Assembly: GCF_000705555.1 (NCBI RefSeq)
Contig: NZ_JMQN01000018.1
Span: forward strand, 248,001 to 312,000
Direction: 5' to 3'
Length of the DNA stretch: 64,000 nucleotides
Origin: Marinobacterium lacunae
GTDB taxonomy: Bacteria > Pseudomonadota > Gammaproteobacteria > Pseudomonadales > Balneatricaceae
A program made the position numbers and the translations under genes. Below, in pieces: positions 22,376-32,246 of this stretch; the stretch's first letter is position 1; the number at the start of each line of letters is the position of its first letter. The notes under the pieces were generated by a model that saw only the letters and a program-made list of their open reading frames with translations, had not been told where the DNA came from and made no database searches.

Positions 22376-23731
22376 TCACAGCCGGGCGATATCGTTGAGC
22401 ATGGCCAACGCCATGAGACTCAGCAACATTGCCATGCCAAGACGCAAACCCAGCATTTGTACTTTTTCACTCACCGGTCGCCCTCTTACCAGCTCTATGA
22501 ACTGATACAAGAGGTGCCCACCATCGAGCATCGGGATCGGCAACAGATTCAACACGCCGAGACTGATACTCAGATAGGCGAGAAAGCTGACGAAGGACTC
22601 AAGCCCTGAGGCCGCCGAAGCCCCCGCCACTTTAGCAATGGTTATCGGGCCACTCAAGTTTTTTACCGAGATGGCACCTGCAATCATTTTGCCGATGGAA
22701 TCCAGTGTCAGGCCTATCATCTGTCCGGTTTTACGAAGTCCAATCCAGACCGCATCCAACGGCCCGTAGCGAAGCTCTCGCAACATCTCGGGCGGCCACT
22801 CCACCGCCTGTACACCCGCGCCAATAAAGCCGTAACGATCACCCGCATCATCCACGCGCTCGGCCGGCACAACTTCAAGTTCGAGACGCTGAGCACCGCG
22901 TTGCACTCCCAAGGACAGGGTTTGCCCTGGCGACTGGCGAATCTCTTCGACCAGCGCCATCCAACCACTGACCGGATGGCCATTAATGGAAAGCACTTTA
23001 TCGCCTGCCATAAGACCCGCCGCCTGCGCAGCACCGCCCTCCGAGAGCGTACCGATTACAGCAGGCACCTCAGGACGATAGGGCTGGATACCCAGAGCCG
23101 AAATGGGCGACTCCTTTTCGAGATCCACTGACCAACGATCAAGCTTAACCTGATAGCTCTGAGCCAAGCCTCTTTGGGGTTCACCGGCGAGCAACTGCAG
23201 AACGCCACTTTCCCCAACCCGTGCAGCGAGTCGGAGATTCACTTCATCCCATGACTGCACACTGTGGCCGTCAACCTCCAGCAGCTCTACGCCCCCTGGA
23301 AGCCCTGACTTATCAGCCAGCGACCCCGCCTCGACACCGCCCACGACCGGCACAACCGAGGTAACACCCCAGACAAAAAGAAACCAGTATGCCAAAACGG
23401 CAAAAAGGAGATTCACCACCGGCCCTGCAGCGACTATCGCCATGCGTTGAAGCACCGGTTTGTTATTGAACGCCTGAGCACGCAAATCGGCTGGCACATC
23501 TCCTTCACGCTCATCCAGCATACGGACGTAGCCACCAAGAGGAATCACCGCGACCGCATACTCAGTGCCGTCCCGCCCCTTGCGCAACCATAAAGGCTTG
23601 CCAAACCCAACGGAGAACCGCAGCACCTTGACACCACAACGCCGCGCGACCCAGAAGTGCCCCCACTCATGGATGGTGACCAGCAACCCTAACGTCACCA
23701 GTGTCGCTAACAGCGTCTGCACTATGCCCAT
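22376..23731 (-). CDS. rseP: Site-2 protease RseP
   Basis: An inner-membrane zinc metalloprotease of 451 residues that cleaves the anti-sigma factor RseA inside the membrane to release sigma-E. I start at MGIVQTLLATL because GAGG lies seven bases upstream; the open frame runs 59 codons further into cdsA. The zinc site HEWGH is at residues 21-25 in the first transmembrane helix, two tandem PDZ domains occupy about 115-310, and the third ligand lies in LLPIPMLDGGHLLYQ near the end. The gene is adjacent to bamA, whose assembly state it helps to sense. dxr, found between cdsA and rseP in pseudomonads, is absent. Confidence 0.96.
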   Translation of the reverse strand: MGIVQTLLATLVTLGLLVTIHEWGHFWVARRCGVKVLRFSVGFGKPLWLRKGRDGTEYAVAVIPLGGYVRMLDEREGDVPADLRAQAFNNKPVLQRMAIVAAGPVVNLLFAVLAYWFLFVWGVTSVVPVVGGVEAGSLADKSGLPGGVELLEVDGHSVQSWDEVNLRLAARVGESGVLQLLAGEPQRGLAQSYQVKLDRWSVDLEKESPISALGIQPYRPEVPAVIGTLSEGGAAQAAGLMAGDKVLSINGHPVSGWMALVEEIRQSPGQTLSLGVQRGAQRLELEVVPAERVDDAGDRYGFIGAGVQAVEWPPEMLRELRYGPLDAVWIGLRKTGQMIGLTLDSIGKMIAGAISVKNLSGPITIAKVAGASAASGLESFVSFLAYLSISLGVLNLLPIPMLDGGHLLYQFIELVRGRPVSEKVQMLGLRLGMAMLLSLMALAMLNDIARL

Positions 23732-23750
23732 ATACGTACACCTCGGGTAG

Positions 23751-24560
23751 TCAGAGCGCTGGTGCCCAATACAGACCCAGCATAAAGATTGGCGCTGCAG
23801 CCGTGAGACTGTCGATGCGATCGAGCACACCACCATGCCCCGGCAGCAACCTGCCACTGTCCTTGATACCCCGTTCGCGCTTGAACATGCTCTCGAACAG
23901 ATCACCAAACACTGCCGCCAGACAGGTCACCAGAGACAGCGCCATCACATAGACAAGCGCCGGTACAGGAAGTTCGCGCCACAGGCCAGCAACGAGCCCT
24001 ATAAACAAACAGGTCACGACACCGCCGAACAAGCCCTCAACCGTTTTACCCGGACTGACACCCGGAATAAGCTTGCGACGACCAAACAGCTTGCCCGCAC
24101 AGTAAGCGCCAGTATCGGCACCCCACACAAGCAAAAGCAGCATAAGCAAGGCCAAATTGCCTTCAGGTAGGGATTTCAGATCGACCAGCGCAAGCCAGGT
24201 CGGTACGACGACAGCCATACCGATCAATAACTTGGATGCGCGTGTAGAAAACCCGGTTCGTGCGGGATAACGCACTATCAGATAACAGCCCCACAACCAG
24301 AAAAGCGCCGCACCTACGAGCAACCAGGGCGACAATTGAGGCGGAAGAAAAAAATAGAGCACAGCAATTACGGCCGCGCTGAACAACGCATAGCCTGTTT
24401 TAACAGCCCCTTTAAGACTCGCGAGATTGGCCCACTCCAGCGCCGCCAGAAACATGACACCCCAGCACCCCAAAGCAAAACCTTGCAGCGGCAGAAGAAA
24501 GACACCGGCCAACACAAGCACCCCTAGAACCAGCGCCGTCAACAACCGCTGCTTTATCAT
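23751..24560 (-). CDS. cdsA: Phosphatidate cytidylyltransferase
   Basis: A 269-residue polytopic inner-membrane enzyme that makes CDP-diacylglycerol from phosphatidate and CTP. Seven to eight hydrophobic segments are visible, and the C-terminal signature KDSGRLLPGHGGVLDRIDSL is that of the family. A second conserved block, WGADTGAYCAGKLFGRRKLIPGVSPGKTVEG, lies about residues 148-178. The start overlaps uppS by four bases and the stop is 19 bases before rseP. Confidence 0.97.
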   Translation of the reverse strand: MIKQRLLTALVLGVLVLAGVFLLPLQGFALGCWGVMFLAALEWANLASLKGAVKTGYALFSAAVIAVLYFFLPPQLSPWLLVGAALFWLWGCYLIVRYPARTGFSTRASKLLIGMAVVVPTWLALVDLKSLPEGNLALLMLLLLVWGADTGAYCAGKLFGRRKLIPGVSPGKTVEGLFGGVVTCLFIGLVAGLWRELPVPALVYVMALSLVTCLAAVFGDLFESMFKRERGIKDSGRLLPGHGGVLDRIDSLTAAAPIFMLGLYWAPAL

Positions 24561-25318
24561 TCTTTATCCGCCTCCAACTGCTCGCTGGTTTTACCGAAAC
24601 GGCGTTCACGGGTGCAGTAGTCCATAATCGCTTCCTGAACCTGAAGCTTGCCGAAATCCGGCCAGTAAAGAGGCGAAAAGTAGAACTCGGTATATGCAAA
24701 CTGCCAAATCAAAAAGTTACTGATACGCTGCTCACCTGCGGTACGGATGCAGAGATCAGGCTTGGGAAGGTCTGCCAGGCAGGTATAACGATCAAACAGC
24801 TCGGCATCGATCTGCTCGGGCACCAGCTCACCCGCCATACACGCTTGCGCGATATTTCGCGCCGCATTGGCGATATCCCACTGCCCCCCGTAGTTGGCCG
24901 CAATATTCAGCTGCAGACCTGTACACCCGGCGGTAAGCGTTTCCGCCTTATCTATGCGCTTTTGCAAGTCTGCACTGAAACGGGTTTTATCACCGACAAT
25001 GCGAAGGCGGATATTATTTTTCAGCAGCTTGGGCGTTTCCCTGTCCAGCGCGATACGAAAGAGCTCCATCAGCCCTCGCACCTCAAGCGCCGGGCGCCGC
25101 CAGTTTTCGCTACTGAATGCGAAGAGTGTCAGCGCCTCAACGCCGCTTTCGATGCATCCTTCGATCACCGCGCGAACGCTATTAACCCCCGCTTTATGGC
25201 CGGACAACACAGCTTTACGATTCTCTTTCGCCCAGCGGTTGTTGCCATCCATGATAATCGCGATATGACGCGGCGGAGTTTTCCCCTCAGGGAGTATAAG
25301 GCTAGTGCTATCAGACAT
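24557..25318 (-). CDS. uppS: Undecaprenyl diphosphate synthase
   Basis: A cis-prenyltransferase of 253 residues that makes the C55 carrier lipid from farnesyl diphosphate and isopentenyl diphosphate. Catalytic Asp24 is in IAIIMDGNNRWAKE, and further signatures are GHKAGVNSVRAVIEGC, LTLFAFSSENWRRP and DLCIRTAGEQRISNFLIWQFAYTEFYF. I use the ATG at 25318, which gives the E. coli length; a GTG ten codons upstream is possible, and neither has a strong ribosome-binding site. It uses the same isopentenyl diphosphate whose MEP-pathway genes are missing from this neighbourhood. Confidence 0.96.
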   Translation of the reverse strand: MSDSTSLILPEGKTPPRHIAIIMDGNNRWAKENRKAVLSGHKAGVNSVRAVIEGCIESGVEALTLFAFSSENWRRPALEVRGLMELFRIALDRETPKLLKNNIRLRIVGDKTRFSADLQKRIDKAETLTAGCTGLQLNIAANYGGQWDIANAARNIAQACMAGELVPEQIDAELFDRYTCLADLPKPDLCIRTAGEQRISNFLIWQFAYTEFYFSPLYWPDFGKLQVQEAIMDYCTRERRFGKTSEQLEADKE

Positions 25319-25371
25319 GGGCAGGCCGAACAAGCGAGCCGCACGCACAATGCGCGCGACTCGATGTTGTG

Positions 25372-25929
25372 TCAGATTTCCATCAGATCGGTTTCTTTCT
25401 GCGCCAGCAGCGCATCAACTTCACCGACATATTTGTCGGTAATCTTCTGGATCTGGTCTTCACCGCGACGATTTTCGTCTTCGGTAATCTCTTTCTCTTT
25501 GAGCAGATCCTTGAAATCACCGTTGGCGTCACGACGGATATTGCGGATGGCCACGCGGGCGTTTTCCGCCTCAAGACGGGCCTGACGAATATAGCCCTTA
25601 CGGGTTTCTTCTGTCAGCGCCGGCATCGGCACACGGATTACGTCGCCACTGGTGGCCGGATTGAGACCAAGATCGGACTTCATGATCGCCTTCTCGATCT
25701 CCGGAACCATTTTCTTTTCCCACGGGTTGATCATCAGCGTACGCGCATCTTCAACCGTGATATTGGCAACCTGCTGAACCGGCACCATGGAGCCATAATA
25801 GGAGACCTGAACGGCATCAAGAATCGCCGGCGTAGCGCGACCGGTGCGTATCTTCTTGAACTGCTCAGTCAGCGACTCGATACTTTTCTTCATACGCCCT
25901 TCAGCGTCTGACACTATCTCACGGATCAT
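25372..25929 (-). CDS. frr: Ribosome recycling factor
   Basis: A 185-residue cytoplasmic factor that splits the post-termination ribosome with EF-G. The start [20 protein letters not shown] has GGAGA five bases upstream and gives the standard length; the open frame begins ten codons earlier inside pyrH. The conserved core LRTGRA-type segment ([13 protein letters not shown]), the [14 protein letters not shown] block and the C-terminal helix ([23 protein letters not shown]) are all present. It starts one base after the pyrH stop. Confidence 0.97.
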   Translation of the reverse strand: MIREIVSDAEGRMKKSIESLTEQFKKIRTGRATPAILDAVQVSYYGSMVPVQQVANITVEDARTLMINPWEKKMVPEIEKAIMKSDLGLNPATSGDVIRVPMPALTEETRKGYIRQARLEAENARVAIRNIRRDANGDFKDLLKEKEITEDENRRGEDQIQKITDKYVGEVDALLAQKETDLMEI

Positions 25930-25930
25930 C

Positions 25931-26677
25931 TTATTCTCCAGCGGCCGGGCCACAGTCAATCAAGGTACCCTCGTTCCCGCCAACCACGAGATTCACGAGC
26001 GCACCGTGCTTATTCATGTTGAACACACGAACCGGCATGTTGTGGTCGCGCGTCAGACAGATCGCCGTCATATCCATAACGCCAAGCTGCTTTTCCAGCA
26101 CCTCATCAAAGCTCAGATGAGTATAACGCTCCGCCTTCGGATCCTTCATGGGATCGGCAGTAAATACGCCATCGACCTTAGTCGCCTTGAGCACCACATC
26201 CGCCTCGATCTCGATCCCCCTCAAGCAGGCGGCCGAGTCCGTAGTAAAGAACGGATTACCGGTTCCGGCGGCAAAGATTACCACATCTCCCTGTTTGAGG
26301 TAGCGCATAGCGTTACGGCGATCATAATGATCCACAACACCACTCATAGGAATTGCCGACATGACACGGGTTGCGATATTGCAGCGCTCCAGCGCCTCGC
26401 GCATAGCCAGCGCGTTCATCACCGTCGCCAACATCCCCATGTGATCACCTGTCACGCGATCCAGGCCTGCCGCGCTCAGCGCAGCGCCACGGAACAGGTT
26501 ACCGCCGCCAATCACCATCCCCACCTGCACGCCTATCCCGACCAACTGACCGATCTCAAGTGCAACACGGTTGAGCACTTTGGGGTCGATACCAAAGTTC
26601 TCCTCACCCATGAGCGCTTCGCCACTTAGTTTCAGTAGGATACGTTTATATTTTGCGTGTTTATCGGTAGGAGGCAT
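25931..26677 (-). CDS. pyrH: Uridylate kinase
   Basis: A 248-residue hexameric UMP kinase of the amino-acid-kinase fold. I use the ATG at 26677, which has GGAGA eight bases upstream; a TTG five codons earlier opens the frame. Signatures are [14 protein letters not shown] at the start, the glycine-rich [24 protein letters not shown] and the C-terminal [14 protein letters not shown] with the GTLI end. It follows tsf after 85 bases containing a strong hairpin. Confidence 0.97.
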   Translation of the reverse strand: MPPTDKHAKYKRILLKLSGEALMGEENFGIDPKVLNRVALEIGQLVGIGVQVGMVIGGGNLFRGAALSAAGLDRVTGDHMGMLATVMNALAMREALERCNIATRVMSAIPMSGVVDHYDRRNAMRYLKQGDVVIFAAGTGNPFFTTDSAACLRGIEIEADVVLKATKVDGVFTADPMKDPKAERYTHLSFDEVLEKQLGVMDMTAICLTRDHNMPVRVFNMNKHGALVNLVVGGNEGTLIDCGPAAGE

Positions 26678-26727
26678 GGATGATTTCTCCAAAGAGAGGG
26701 GGACGGAACTGAGTGTAAATCATGAGC

Positions 26728-26752
26728 GCGGACTGTGCGATGCACAGCCCGC
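26728..26752 (-). other. Stable intergenic hairpin between tsf and pyrH
   Basis: An 11-bp stem pairs 26728-26738 with 26742-26752 around a three-base loop, with a single G-U position on the minus-strand RNA. No run of U follows, so it is not a canonical intrinsic terminator. It could protect the 3' end of processed tsf mRNA or reduce read-through; this is inference from its position. Confidence 0.6.
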
Positions 26753-26762
26753 CTATCACTGA

Positions 26763-27623
26763 TCAGCCCTTGAGCTGCTCAGCAACCTCTGCAGCAAAGT
26801 CTTTCTTCTCGACTTCGATACCTTCACCCACCTCAACGCGGACGAAAGATACCAGATCAGCACCTGCCGCCTTCACCAGCTGACCGACAGTCTGCTCCGG
26901 ATTCTTAACGAACGGCTGCTCGACCAGGCTGTTCTCGGACAGGAACTTCTTCAGACGGCCACCCGCCATCTTTTCCTTGATCTCCTGCGGCTTACCGTCC
27001 ATATCCGGCTGAGCCATGATGATCTCTTTTTCACGATCCAGCTCTTCCTGCGGCATATCTTCCGGCTTAGCCACACGCGGGCTAACCGCGGCAACGTGCA
27101 TGGAAATATCACGCGCCAGCTCGGCTTCACCGCCGGTCAGTGCCACCAGAGAAACGATGCGCTTGTTGCTATGGACGTAGCCATCGACAACCGGAGCTTC
27201 AACCAGCATTGCGCGACGAACGGAGATGTTCTCACCGATCTTCTGCACCAGCGCTTCACGGGCAGATTCCAGATCACCGGCCATCAGCGCGGCAACGTCG
27301 GTCTGCTTGTCGGCGAACGCCTTTGCCAGCACCTTGTCAACGAAGCCCAGGAAGTTGTCGTCACGAGCGACGAAGTCGGTTTCGGAGTTTACTTCAACCA
27401 CGACAGCGTAGCTGTTGTCATCGGCCACTTTGAATGCAACCACACCATCGGCAGCAACACGGCTGGCTTTTTTGGCTGCTTTCATGCCGGATGACTTACG
27501 CAGATCATCGATCGCTTTTTCGATATCACCCTCGGCTTCAACCAGTGCTTTCTTGCACTCCATCATGCCAAGACCTGTGCGTTCGCGCAGTTCTTTCACC
27601 ATCGCTGCGGAGATGTTCGCCAT
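26763..27623 (-). CDS. tsf: Translation elongation factor Ts
   Basis: A 286-residue nucleotide-exchange factor for EF-Tu. The N-terminal UBA-like domain ([19 protein letters not shown]) is followed by the EF-Tu-contact motif SETDFVARD (about residues 78-86), two core subdomains and the short C-terminal module. It follows rpsB on the minus strand, with an intrinsic terminator hairpin in the gap that should lower tsf expression relative to, or separate it from, rpsB. Confidence 0.98.
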   Translation of the reverse strand: MANISAAMVKELRERTGLGMMECKKALVEAEGDIEKAIDDLRKSSGMKAAKKASRVAADGVVAFKVADDNSYAVVVEVNSETDFVARDDNFLGFVDKVLAKAFADKQTDVAALMAGDLESAREALVQKIGENISVRRAMLVEAPVVDGYVHSNKRIVSLVALTGGEAELARDISMHVAAVSPRVAKPEDMPQEELDREKEIIMAQPDMDGKPQEIKEKMAGGRLKKFLSENSLVEQPFVKNPEQTVGQLVKAAGADLVSFVRVEVGEGIEVEKKDFAAEVAEQLKG

Positions 27624-27664
27624 GTCGGTTACCCCTTAAAAATAATCGCGTTTAATCTGAATCC

Positions 27665-27690
27665 AAAAAAGGGGAGCTAGGCTCCCCTTT
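27665..27690 (-). terminator. Rho-independent terminator or attenuator between rpsB and tsf
   Basis: A perfect 7-bp stem GGGGAGC (27671-27677) with GCTCCCC (27681-27687) has a three-base loop. Read on the minus strand it is followed by six T. It lies between rpsB and tsf, which are normally cotranscribed, so it probably acts as a partial terminator. Confidence 0.85.
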
Positions 27691-27730
27691 ACGAATCGCT
27701 CAAGCTTAGTAACAGCGTTTTACAGTCCGA

Positions 27731-28468
27731 TTACTCGGCCGCGTTCTGCTCTTCAACTTCTACAAATTCGCTCTTGTCGCCAGCGTTGTCGCCAGCGCCT
27801 TCGACACAGGCATCCGCCACGGACTGGGCGTAGATCTGAATCGCACGCAGCGCATCGTCGTTACCGGGGATAACGTAGTCGATGCCGTCCGGGTTGCTGT
27901 TGGTATCAACGATACCGATAACAGGGATACCCAGCTTGTTGGCTTCATTGACAGCGATACGCTCGTGATCAACGTCGATCACGAACAGCGCGTCCGGCAG
28001 GCCGCCCATCTCTTTGATACCGCCGATAGACAGCTCAAGCTTTTCCATTTCGCGAGTGCGCATCAGCGCCTCTTTCTTGGTCAGCTTGTCGAAGGTACCG
28101 TCCTGAGACTGGGTTTCCAGCTCGCGCAGACGACGGATAGACTGACGGATAGTCTTGTAGTTGGTCAGCATACCGCCGAGCCAGCGATGGTTGACATAAG
28201 GCATGTTCGCGCGAACTGCTTCTTCCTTGATCACTTTGGAAGCCGCACGCTTGGTACCCACAAACAGAACCTTGTTCTTGTTCGCAGCCATACCTTTAAC
28301 CACGTCCAGCGCAGAATTCATCGCCGGCAGTGTGTGCTCGAGGTTGATGATGTGAATCTTGTTGCGTGCACCGAAGATGAACTGAGACATCTTGGGGTTC
28401 CAATAACGAGTCTGGTGACCGAAATGAACACCTGCTTTGAGCAGGTCACGCATGTTTACCTTAGCCAT
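27731..28468 (-). CDS. rpsB: 30S ribosomal protein S2
   Basis: A 245-residue ribosomal protein that binds the 30S subunit late in assembly. The signatures [22 protein letters not shown] at the N-terminus, [38 protein letters not shown] and the [21 protein letters not shown] block are diagnostic. The C-terminal tail is acidic. The gene begins the long minus-strand block, and its leader of about 135 bases downstream of the predicted promoter is long enough for the S2 autoregulation known in gammaproteobacteria. Confidence 0.98.
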   Translation of the reverse strand: MAKVNMRDLLKAGVHFGHQTRYWNPKMSQFIFGARNKIHIINLEHTLPAMNSALDVVKGMAANKNKVLFVGTKRAASKVIKEEAVRANMPYVNHRWLGGMLTNYKTIRQSIRRLRELETQSQDGTFDKLTKKEALMRTREMEKLELSIGGIKEMGGLPDALFVIDVDHERIAVNEANKLGIPVIGIVDTNSNPDGIDYVIPGNDDALRAIQIYAQSVADACVEGAGDNAGDKSEFVEVEEQNAAE

Positions 28469-28611
28469 TTATAGAGATCCTCTAAACGGGTTCAAACCTC
28501 CACATACCCCACCGTCCAACCGCAATGCGGCACCCAGGAGCGGCGTGTCGGAATGTGTGTGTTGTGTTTATGCCCCGCGCAAGATGCACAGGACGATTTT
28601 TTGGGAGCGAC

Positions 28612-28640
28612 TTTATACCACAATACGCAACTGGTTTGAA
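28612..28640 (-). promoter_or_regulatory. Predicted sigma-70 promoter for rpsB
   Basis: On the minus strand a -35 like TTCAAA (28640-28635) stands 17 bases before TATAAA (28617-28612), followed by a GC-rich discriminator (GTCGCTCCC), the form expected of stringently controlled ribosomal-protein promoters. The rpsB leader would be about 135 nucleotides. Confidence 0.6.
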
Positions 28641-28647
28641 GTCGACT

Positions 28648-28676
28648 TTCTCAGCAGCGTGATTTTTCGCTACAAT
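28648..28676 (+). promoter_or_regulatory. Predicted sigma-70 promoter for map-glnD
   Basis: On the plus strand TTCTCA (28648-28653) stands 17 bases before TACAAT (28671-28676), about 58 bases upstream of the map ATG. It faces away from the rpsB promoter, so the 266-base gap is a divergent promoter region. Confidence 0.55.
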
Positions 28677-28734
28677 CTATTGTCCCCATGGCCGCCAATG
28701 CGACCACCGACACAACCGGATACAGCGGAGCATT

Positions 28735-29505
28735 ATGAGTATCACCATCAAGACCCTAGAAGAGATCGAAAAGATGCGCGTCGCCGGCCGATTGGCGGCC
28801 GAGGTGCTTGAGATGATCGCACCCAGCGTCGTTCCCGGGGTCACGACAAACGAGCTGGACCGGATTTGTCACGAGTACATCGTCAATGAACAGAAGGCGA
28901 TTCCCGCGCCCCTGAATTATCACGGCTTCCCCAAATCGATCTGTACATCGATCAATCAAGTGGTCTGCCACGGCATTCCGAGCGACAAAAAACTCAAGGA
29001 CGGCGACATCGTCAATCTGGATATCACCGTTATCAAGGATGGTTACCACGGCGATACCAGCATGATGTTCTATGTCGGCGACGTCGCCCCCCACGCCAAG
29101 CGTTTGTGTGAAGTGACACAAGAGTGTCTCTATAAGGGCATCAAGCTGGTGCGACCCGGCGCACGCCTCGGTGATATTGGCCAGGTTATCCAGCAATATG
29201 CAGAGAGCAACCACTACTCCGTTGTTCGCGAATACTGCGGTCACGGGATCGGGCGCGAGTTTCACGAAGACCCGCAGGTTCTCCACTATGGCCGCGCAGG
29301 CACCGGCGAAGTGCTTGAAGAAGGCATGTGCTTTACGATCGAGCCGATGATCAACGCCGGCAAACGGCAGGTCAAACTGAACAAACGCGACGGCTGGACA
29401 GTCGAAACAGCCGACCGCCGCCTGTCTGCTCAGTATGAGCACACTATTCTGGTAACCGCTGACGGGTGTGAGATCCTGACCCTCCGTTCAGACGAAACAA
29501 TCTAA
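28735..29505 (+). CDS. map: Type I methionine aminopeptidase
   Basis: A 256-residue cytosolic metalloenzyme that removes the initiator methionine. The five metal ligands can be read in order: Asp in NLDITVIKDGYHGDTSMMF (two), His in CGHGIGREFHEDP, Glu in FTIEPMINAG and Glu in SAQYEHTILVT. There is no N-terminal zinc-finger extension, so it is of the bacterial type Ia. It is divergent from rpsB, as in most relatives, and is followed 31 bases later by glnD. Confidence 0.98.
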   Translation: MSITIKTLEEIEKMRVAGRLAAEVLEMIAPSVVPGVTTNELDRICHEYIVNEQKAIPAPLNYHGFPKSICTSINQVVCHGIPSDKKLKDGDIVNLDITVIKDGYHGDTSMMFYVGDVAPHAKRLCEVTQECLYKGIKLVRPGARLGDIGQVIQQYAESNHYSVVREYCGHGIGREFHEDPQVLHYGRAGTGEVLEEGMCFTIEPMINAGKRQVKLNKRDGWTVETADRRLSAQYEHTILVTADGCEILTLRSDETI

Positions 29506-29536
29506 GCCGACAGCCGCCACGAGAGTACACAGCCTA

Positions 29537-32233
29537 ATGTCCAACAGCTTCCTGTCCACAGAGCGTTTTTCCCGTTACCTCGATGTTGAGAAGCTGCATC
29601 GATCTCTTGAACAGGAAGCCACCATCAAGACCCTGAAGACTGCGCTTCGCAACTCGCTTGAGGCGATGAACGAAGCCTTTCGCAATGGCGAAGACATTCG
29701 TCACCTGGTCTATGGTCGCGCCTGGGTGCTCGATCAGATCCTGACTCAGGCATGGAAACGCTTTGAATGGCCAGGCACCGAGAATGTCGCACTGGTTGCG
29801 GTGGGCGGCTACGGCCGAGGTGAGCTGCACCCCTTCTCCGATGTCGACATACTCATTCTGATCGACGGCATAGAAGCGACCTCTTTCGAGGACAGCATCA
29901 GCGGTTTCCTGACACTATTGTGGGATATCGGCCTTGAGATCGGCTCCAGTGTTCGCACCATCGACGACTGCTACAAAGAAGCCCGCAACGACATCACGAT
30001 CGCGACCAACCTGATCGAATCCCGCACGCTGATCGGAAATCCGCAGCTGCAGGAGGCGATGTACGAGCGCGTCACGTCGGAAGGTGCCTGGACAGATAAG
30101 GAGTTCTTCCGCGCGAAGCTTGCAGAGCAGTCCGAACGCCACGAGCGAACCAATAACACCGAATACAACCTTGAGCCCAATCTAAAAACGTCACCCGGCG
30201 GATTGCGAGACTTGCAAACCATCGGCTGGGTAGCCAAGCGCCACTTTGGTGCCACCTATATCCGCGACCTGGTCGATCACGGTTTCCTCACGGAATCGGA
30301 GCTTGAAGCCCTCAACAACGGCGAGCTCTATCTATGGACCGTGCGCTATGCTCTGCACATGATCAGCAAGCGCCGCGAAGACCGCCTGCTGTTCGACCAT
30401 CAGCGCTCGCTGGCGGAGTTCTTCAAATATGAAGACGACAAGAGTGCCCTCGCCGTAGAGCAATTCATGAGCAAGTACTACCGCGTCGCCAAGGCGATGT
30501 CGGAGTTCAATGACATGCTGCTGCAGTACTTCGATGAGGTCATCCTGCGTGCCGAAGAGGAGCAGCACATCCGGCCGGTCAACAGTCGTTTTCAGATCCA
30601 CAACGACTACCTTGAGGTCACCCACGACAAGGTATTCGAGTATCACCCCTTCGCCCTGATGGAGCTGTTCGTGATCATGGCCCAGCATCGGGATATCAAA
30701 GGCGTCCGGGCCTCCACTATCCGACTGATCCGCGATCACCGCCATCTGGTCGATGACAGTTTCCGCAACGATATACGCAACACATCCCTGTTCATGGAAC
30801 TGCTGCGCTCAGAGGACGGTGTATCCACTGAGCTCAAGCGCATGAACCGCTACGGAATTCTAGGCCGCTACCTGCCGGAATTCGGTCGTATCGTCGGCCA
30901 GATGCAGCATGACCTGTTTCATATCTATACCGTCGACGCGCACACCCTGAAAGTGATTCAGAAGATGCGACAGTTCCGCCACCGCGATCACCGTGACACC
31001 TTCCCCGTCGCGCACCGCGTGGTCAATCACCTGCCGAAGATCGAACTGCTCTACATCGCAGGTCTGTATCACGATATAGCCAAGGGGCGCGGCGGCGACC
31101 ACTCCGAGCTCGGCGCCGACGATGTCATCGCCTTCTGCGAACGCCACCACATCGGAAAATGGGATACCCAACTGGTCGCCTGGCTGGTACGCAACCATCT
31201 AAAGATGTCGATGACCGCCCAGCGGCGCGACCTCTCCGACCCGCAGGTAATCCACACCTTCGCCGAACAGGTGGGCGATATCATCCACCTGGACTACCTG
31301 TACGTGCTGACCGTGGCCGATATCAACGCCACTAACCACACACTCTGGAACAGCTGGCGCGCCAGCCTTCTGCGCCAGCTTTACATGGAAACCAAGCGCG
31401 CACTGCGCCGGGGGCTTGAAAATCCGCTTAACAAAACCGAGCGGATCGAGCAGGTCCAGCACGAAGCGCTGCAGGCACTTTCGCGCATGGGCGTGCGCGC
31501 CGACACGGCAGAATCCTTGTGGGAAGGCCTGGGGGACGAGTATTTTCTGCGCGAAGATCCGCGTTCCATCGCCAACCATACGCACGCCATTCTGGAACAC
31601 CGGGACGCCAACACCCCGCTGATCACTCTGGAGAAAACCTCCTTCCGCAGTCACGAGGGCGCGACGGAGATCTTCATTTACACCAAGGACGAACCCAACC
31701 TGTTCGCCGCCACCGTATCGACGCTCGATCAGCTGCATTTGAGCGTTCAGGATGCCCGCATCATTGTCAGCGATAACGGCTATGCCCTGAACAACTACAC
31801 GGTTCTGACCGAGGACAACCTGCCGTTATCAGATAACCCCGATTATCTGACCAACATACGGCGCCGACTGATCGAAGAGCTGAGCCACCCCGAAGACTAC
31901 CCGGATATCGTCCAGCGCCGGGTACCTCGACAGCTCAAGGCCTTTGCGACCAAGACCCGCGTACTGATCAGCAACGATCCAACGCTGCACCAGACCGTAC
32001 TCGAGGTGATAACGGCCGACCGACCGGGACTTCTTGCGCGCATCGGCCATATCTTTGTCGAGTTCGGCATTACGCTGAGAAAGGCAAAGATCGCCAACGT
32101 CGGTGAGCGGGTCGAGGACTTTTTCTTCATCACCGACCACAATGATCAGCCGATCAGCGACCCGGAACTGTGCCAGCAACTCCAGCAAGCGATCTGTCAT
32201 CAGCTCGATCAGCATGTACAGCACAGCCAATAA
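29537..32233 (+). CDS. glnD: Bifunctional uridylyltransferase/uridylyl-removing enzyme GlnD
   Basis: An 898-residue nitrogen sensor that adds UMP to PII proteins when glutamine is low and removes it when glutamine is high. It has a nucleotidyltransferase domain (GGYGRGELHPFSDVDILIL, about residues 90-110), a PII-uridylyl-transferase linker, an HD domain with LYHDIAKGRGGDHSELG (about 510-530) and two C-terminal ACT domains (about 705-790 and 815-890, for example VITADRPGLLARIGHIF), which sense glutamine in the family. All parts look intact. Confidence 0.98.
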   Translation: MSNSFLSTERFSRYLDVEKLHRSLEQEATIKTLKTALRNSLEAMNEAFRNGEDIRHLVYGRAWVLDQILTQAWKRFEWPGTENVALVAVGGYGRGELHPFSDVDILILIDGIEATSFEDSISGFLTLLWDIGLEIGSSVRTIDDCYKEARNDITIATNLIESRTLIGNPQLQEAMYERVTSEGAWTDKEFFRAKLAEQSERHERTNNTEYNLEPNLKTSPGGLRDLQTIGWVAKRHFGATYIRDLVDHGFLTESELEALNNGELYLWTVRYALHMISKRREDRLLFDHQRSLAEFFKYEDDKSALAVEQFMSKYYRVAKAMSEFNDMLLQYFDEVILRAEEEQHIRPVNSRFQIHNDYLEVTHDKVFEYHPFALMELFVIMAQHRDIKGVRASTIRLIRDHRHLVDDSFRNDIRNTSLFMELLRSEDGVSTELKRMNRYGILGRYLPEFGRIVGQMQHDLFHIYTVDAHTLKVIQKMRQFRHRDHRDTFPVAHRVVNHLPKIELLYIAGLYHDIAKGRGGDHSELGADDVIAFCERHHIGKWDTQLVAWLVRNHLKMSMTAQRRDLSDPQVIHTFAEQVGDIIHLDYLYVLTVADINATNHTLWNSWRASLLRQLYMETKRALRRGLENPLNKTERIEQVQHEALQALSRMGVRADTAESLWEGLGDEYFLREDPRSIANHTHAILEHRDANTPLITLEKTSFRSHEGATEIFIYTKDEPNLFAATVSTLDQLHLSVQDARIIVSDNGYALNNYTVLTEDNLPLSDNPDYLTNIRRRLIEELSHPEDYPDIVQRRVPRQLKAFATKTRVLISNDPTLHQTVLEVITADRPGLLARIGHIFVEFGITLRKAKIANVGERVEDFFFITDHNDQPISDPELCQQLQQAICHQLDQHVQHSQ

Positions 32234-32246
32234 GAGGATCCATTCA

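Noticed and set aside
22376-23908. Full 510-codon frame for rseP
   Set aside because: The first 59 codons overlap the end of cdsA and would bury the membrane helix that carries the HEWGH motif; the ATG at 23731 has a good ribosome-binding site.
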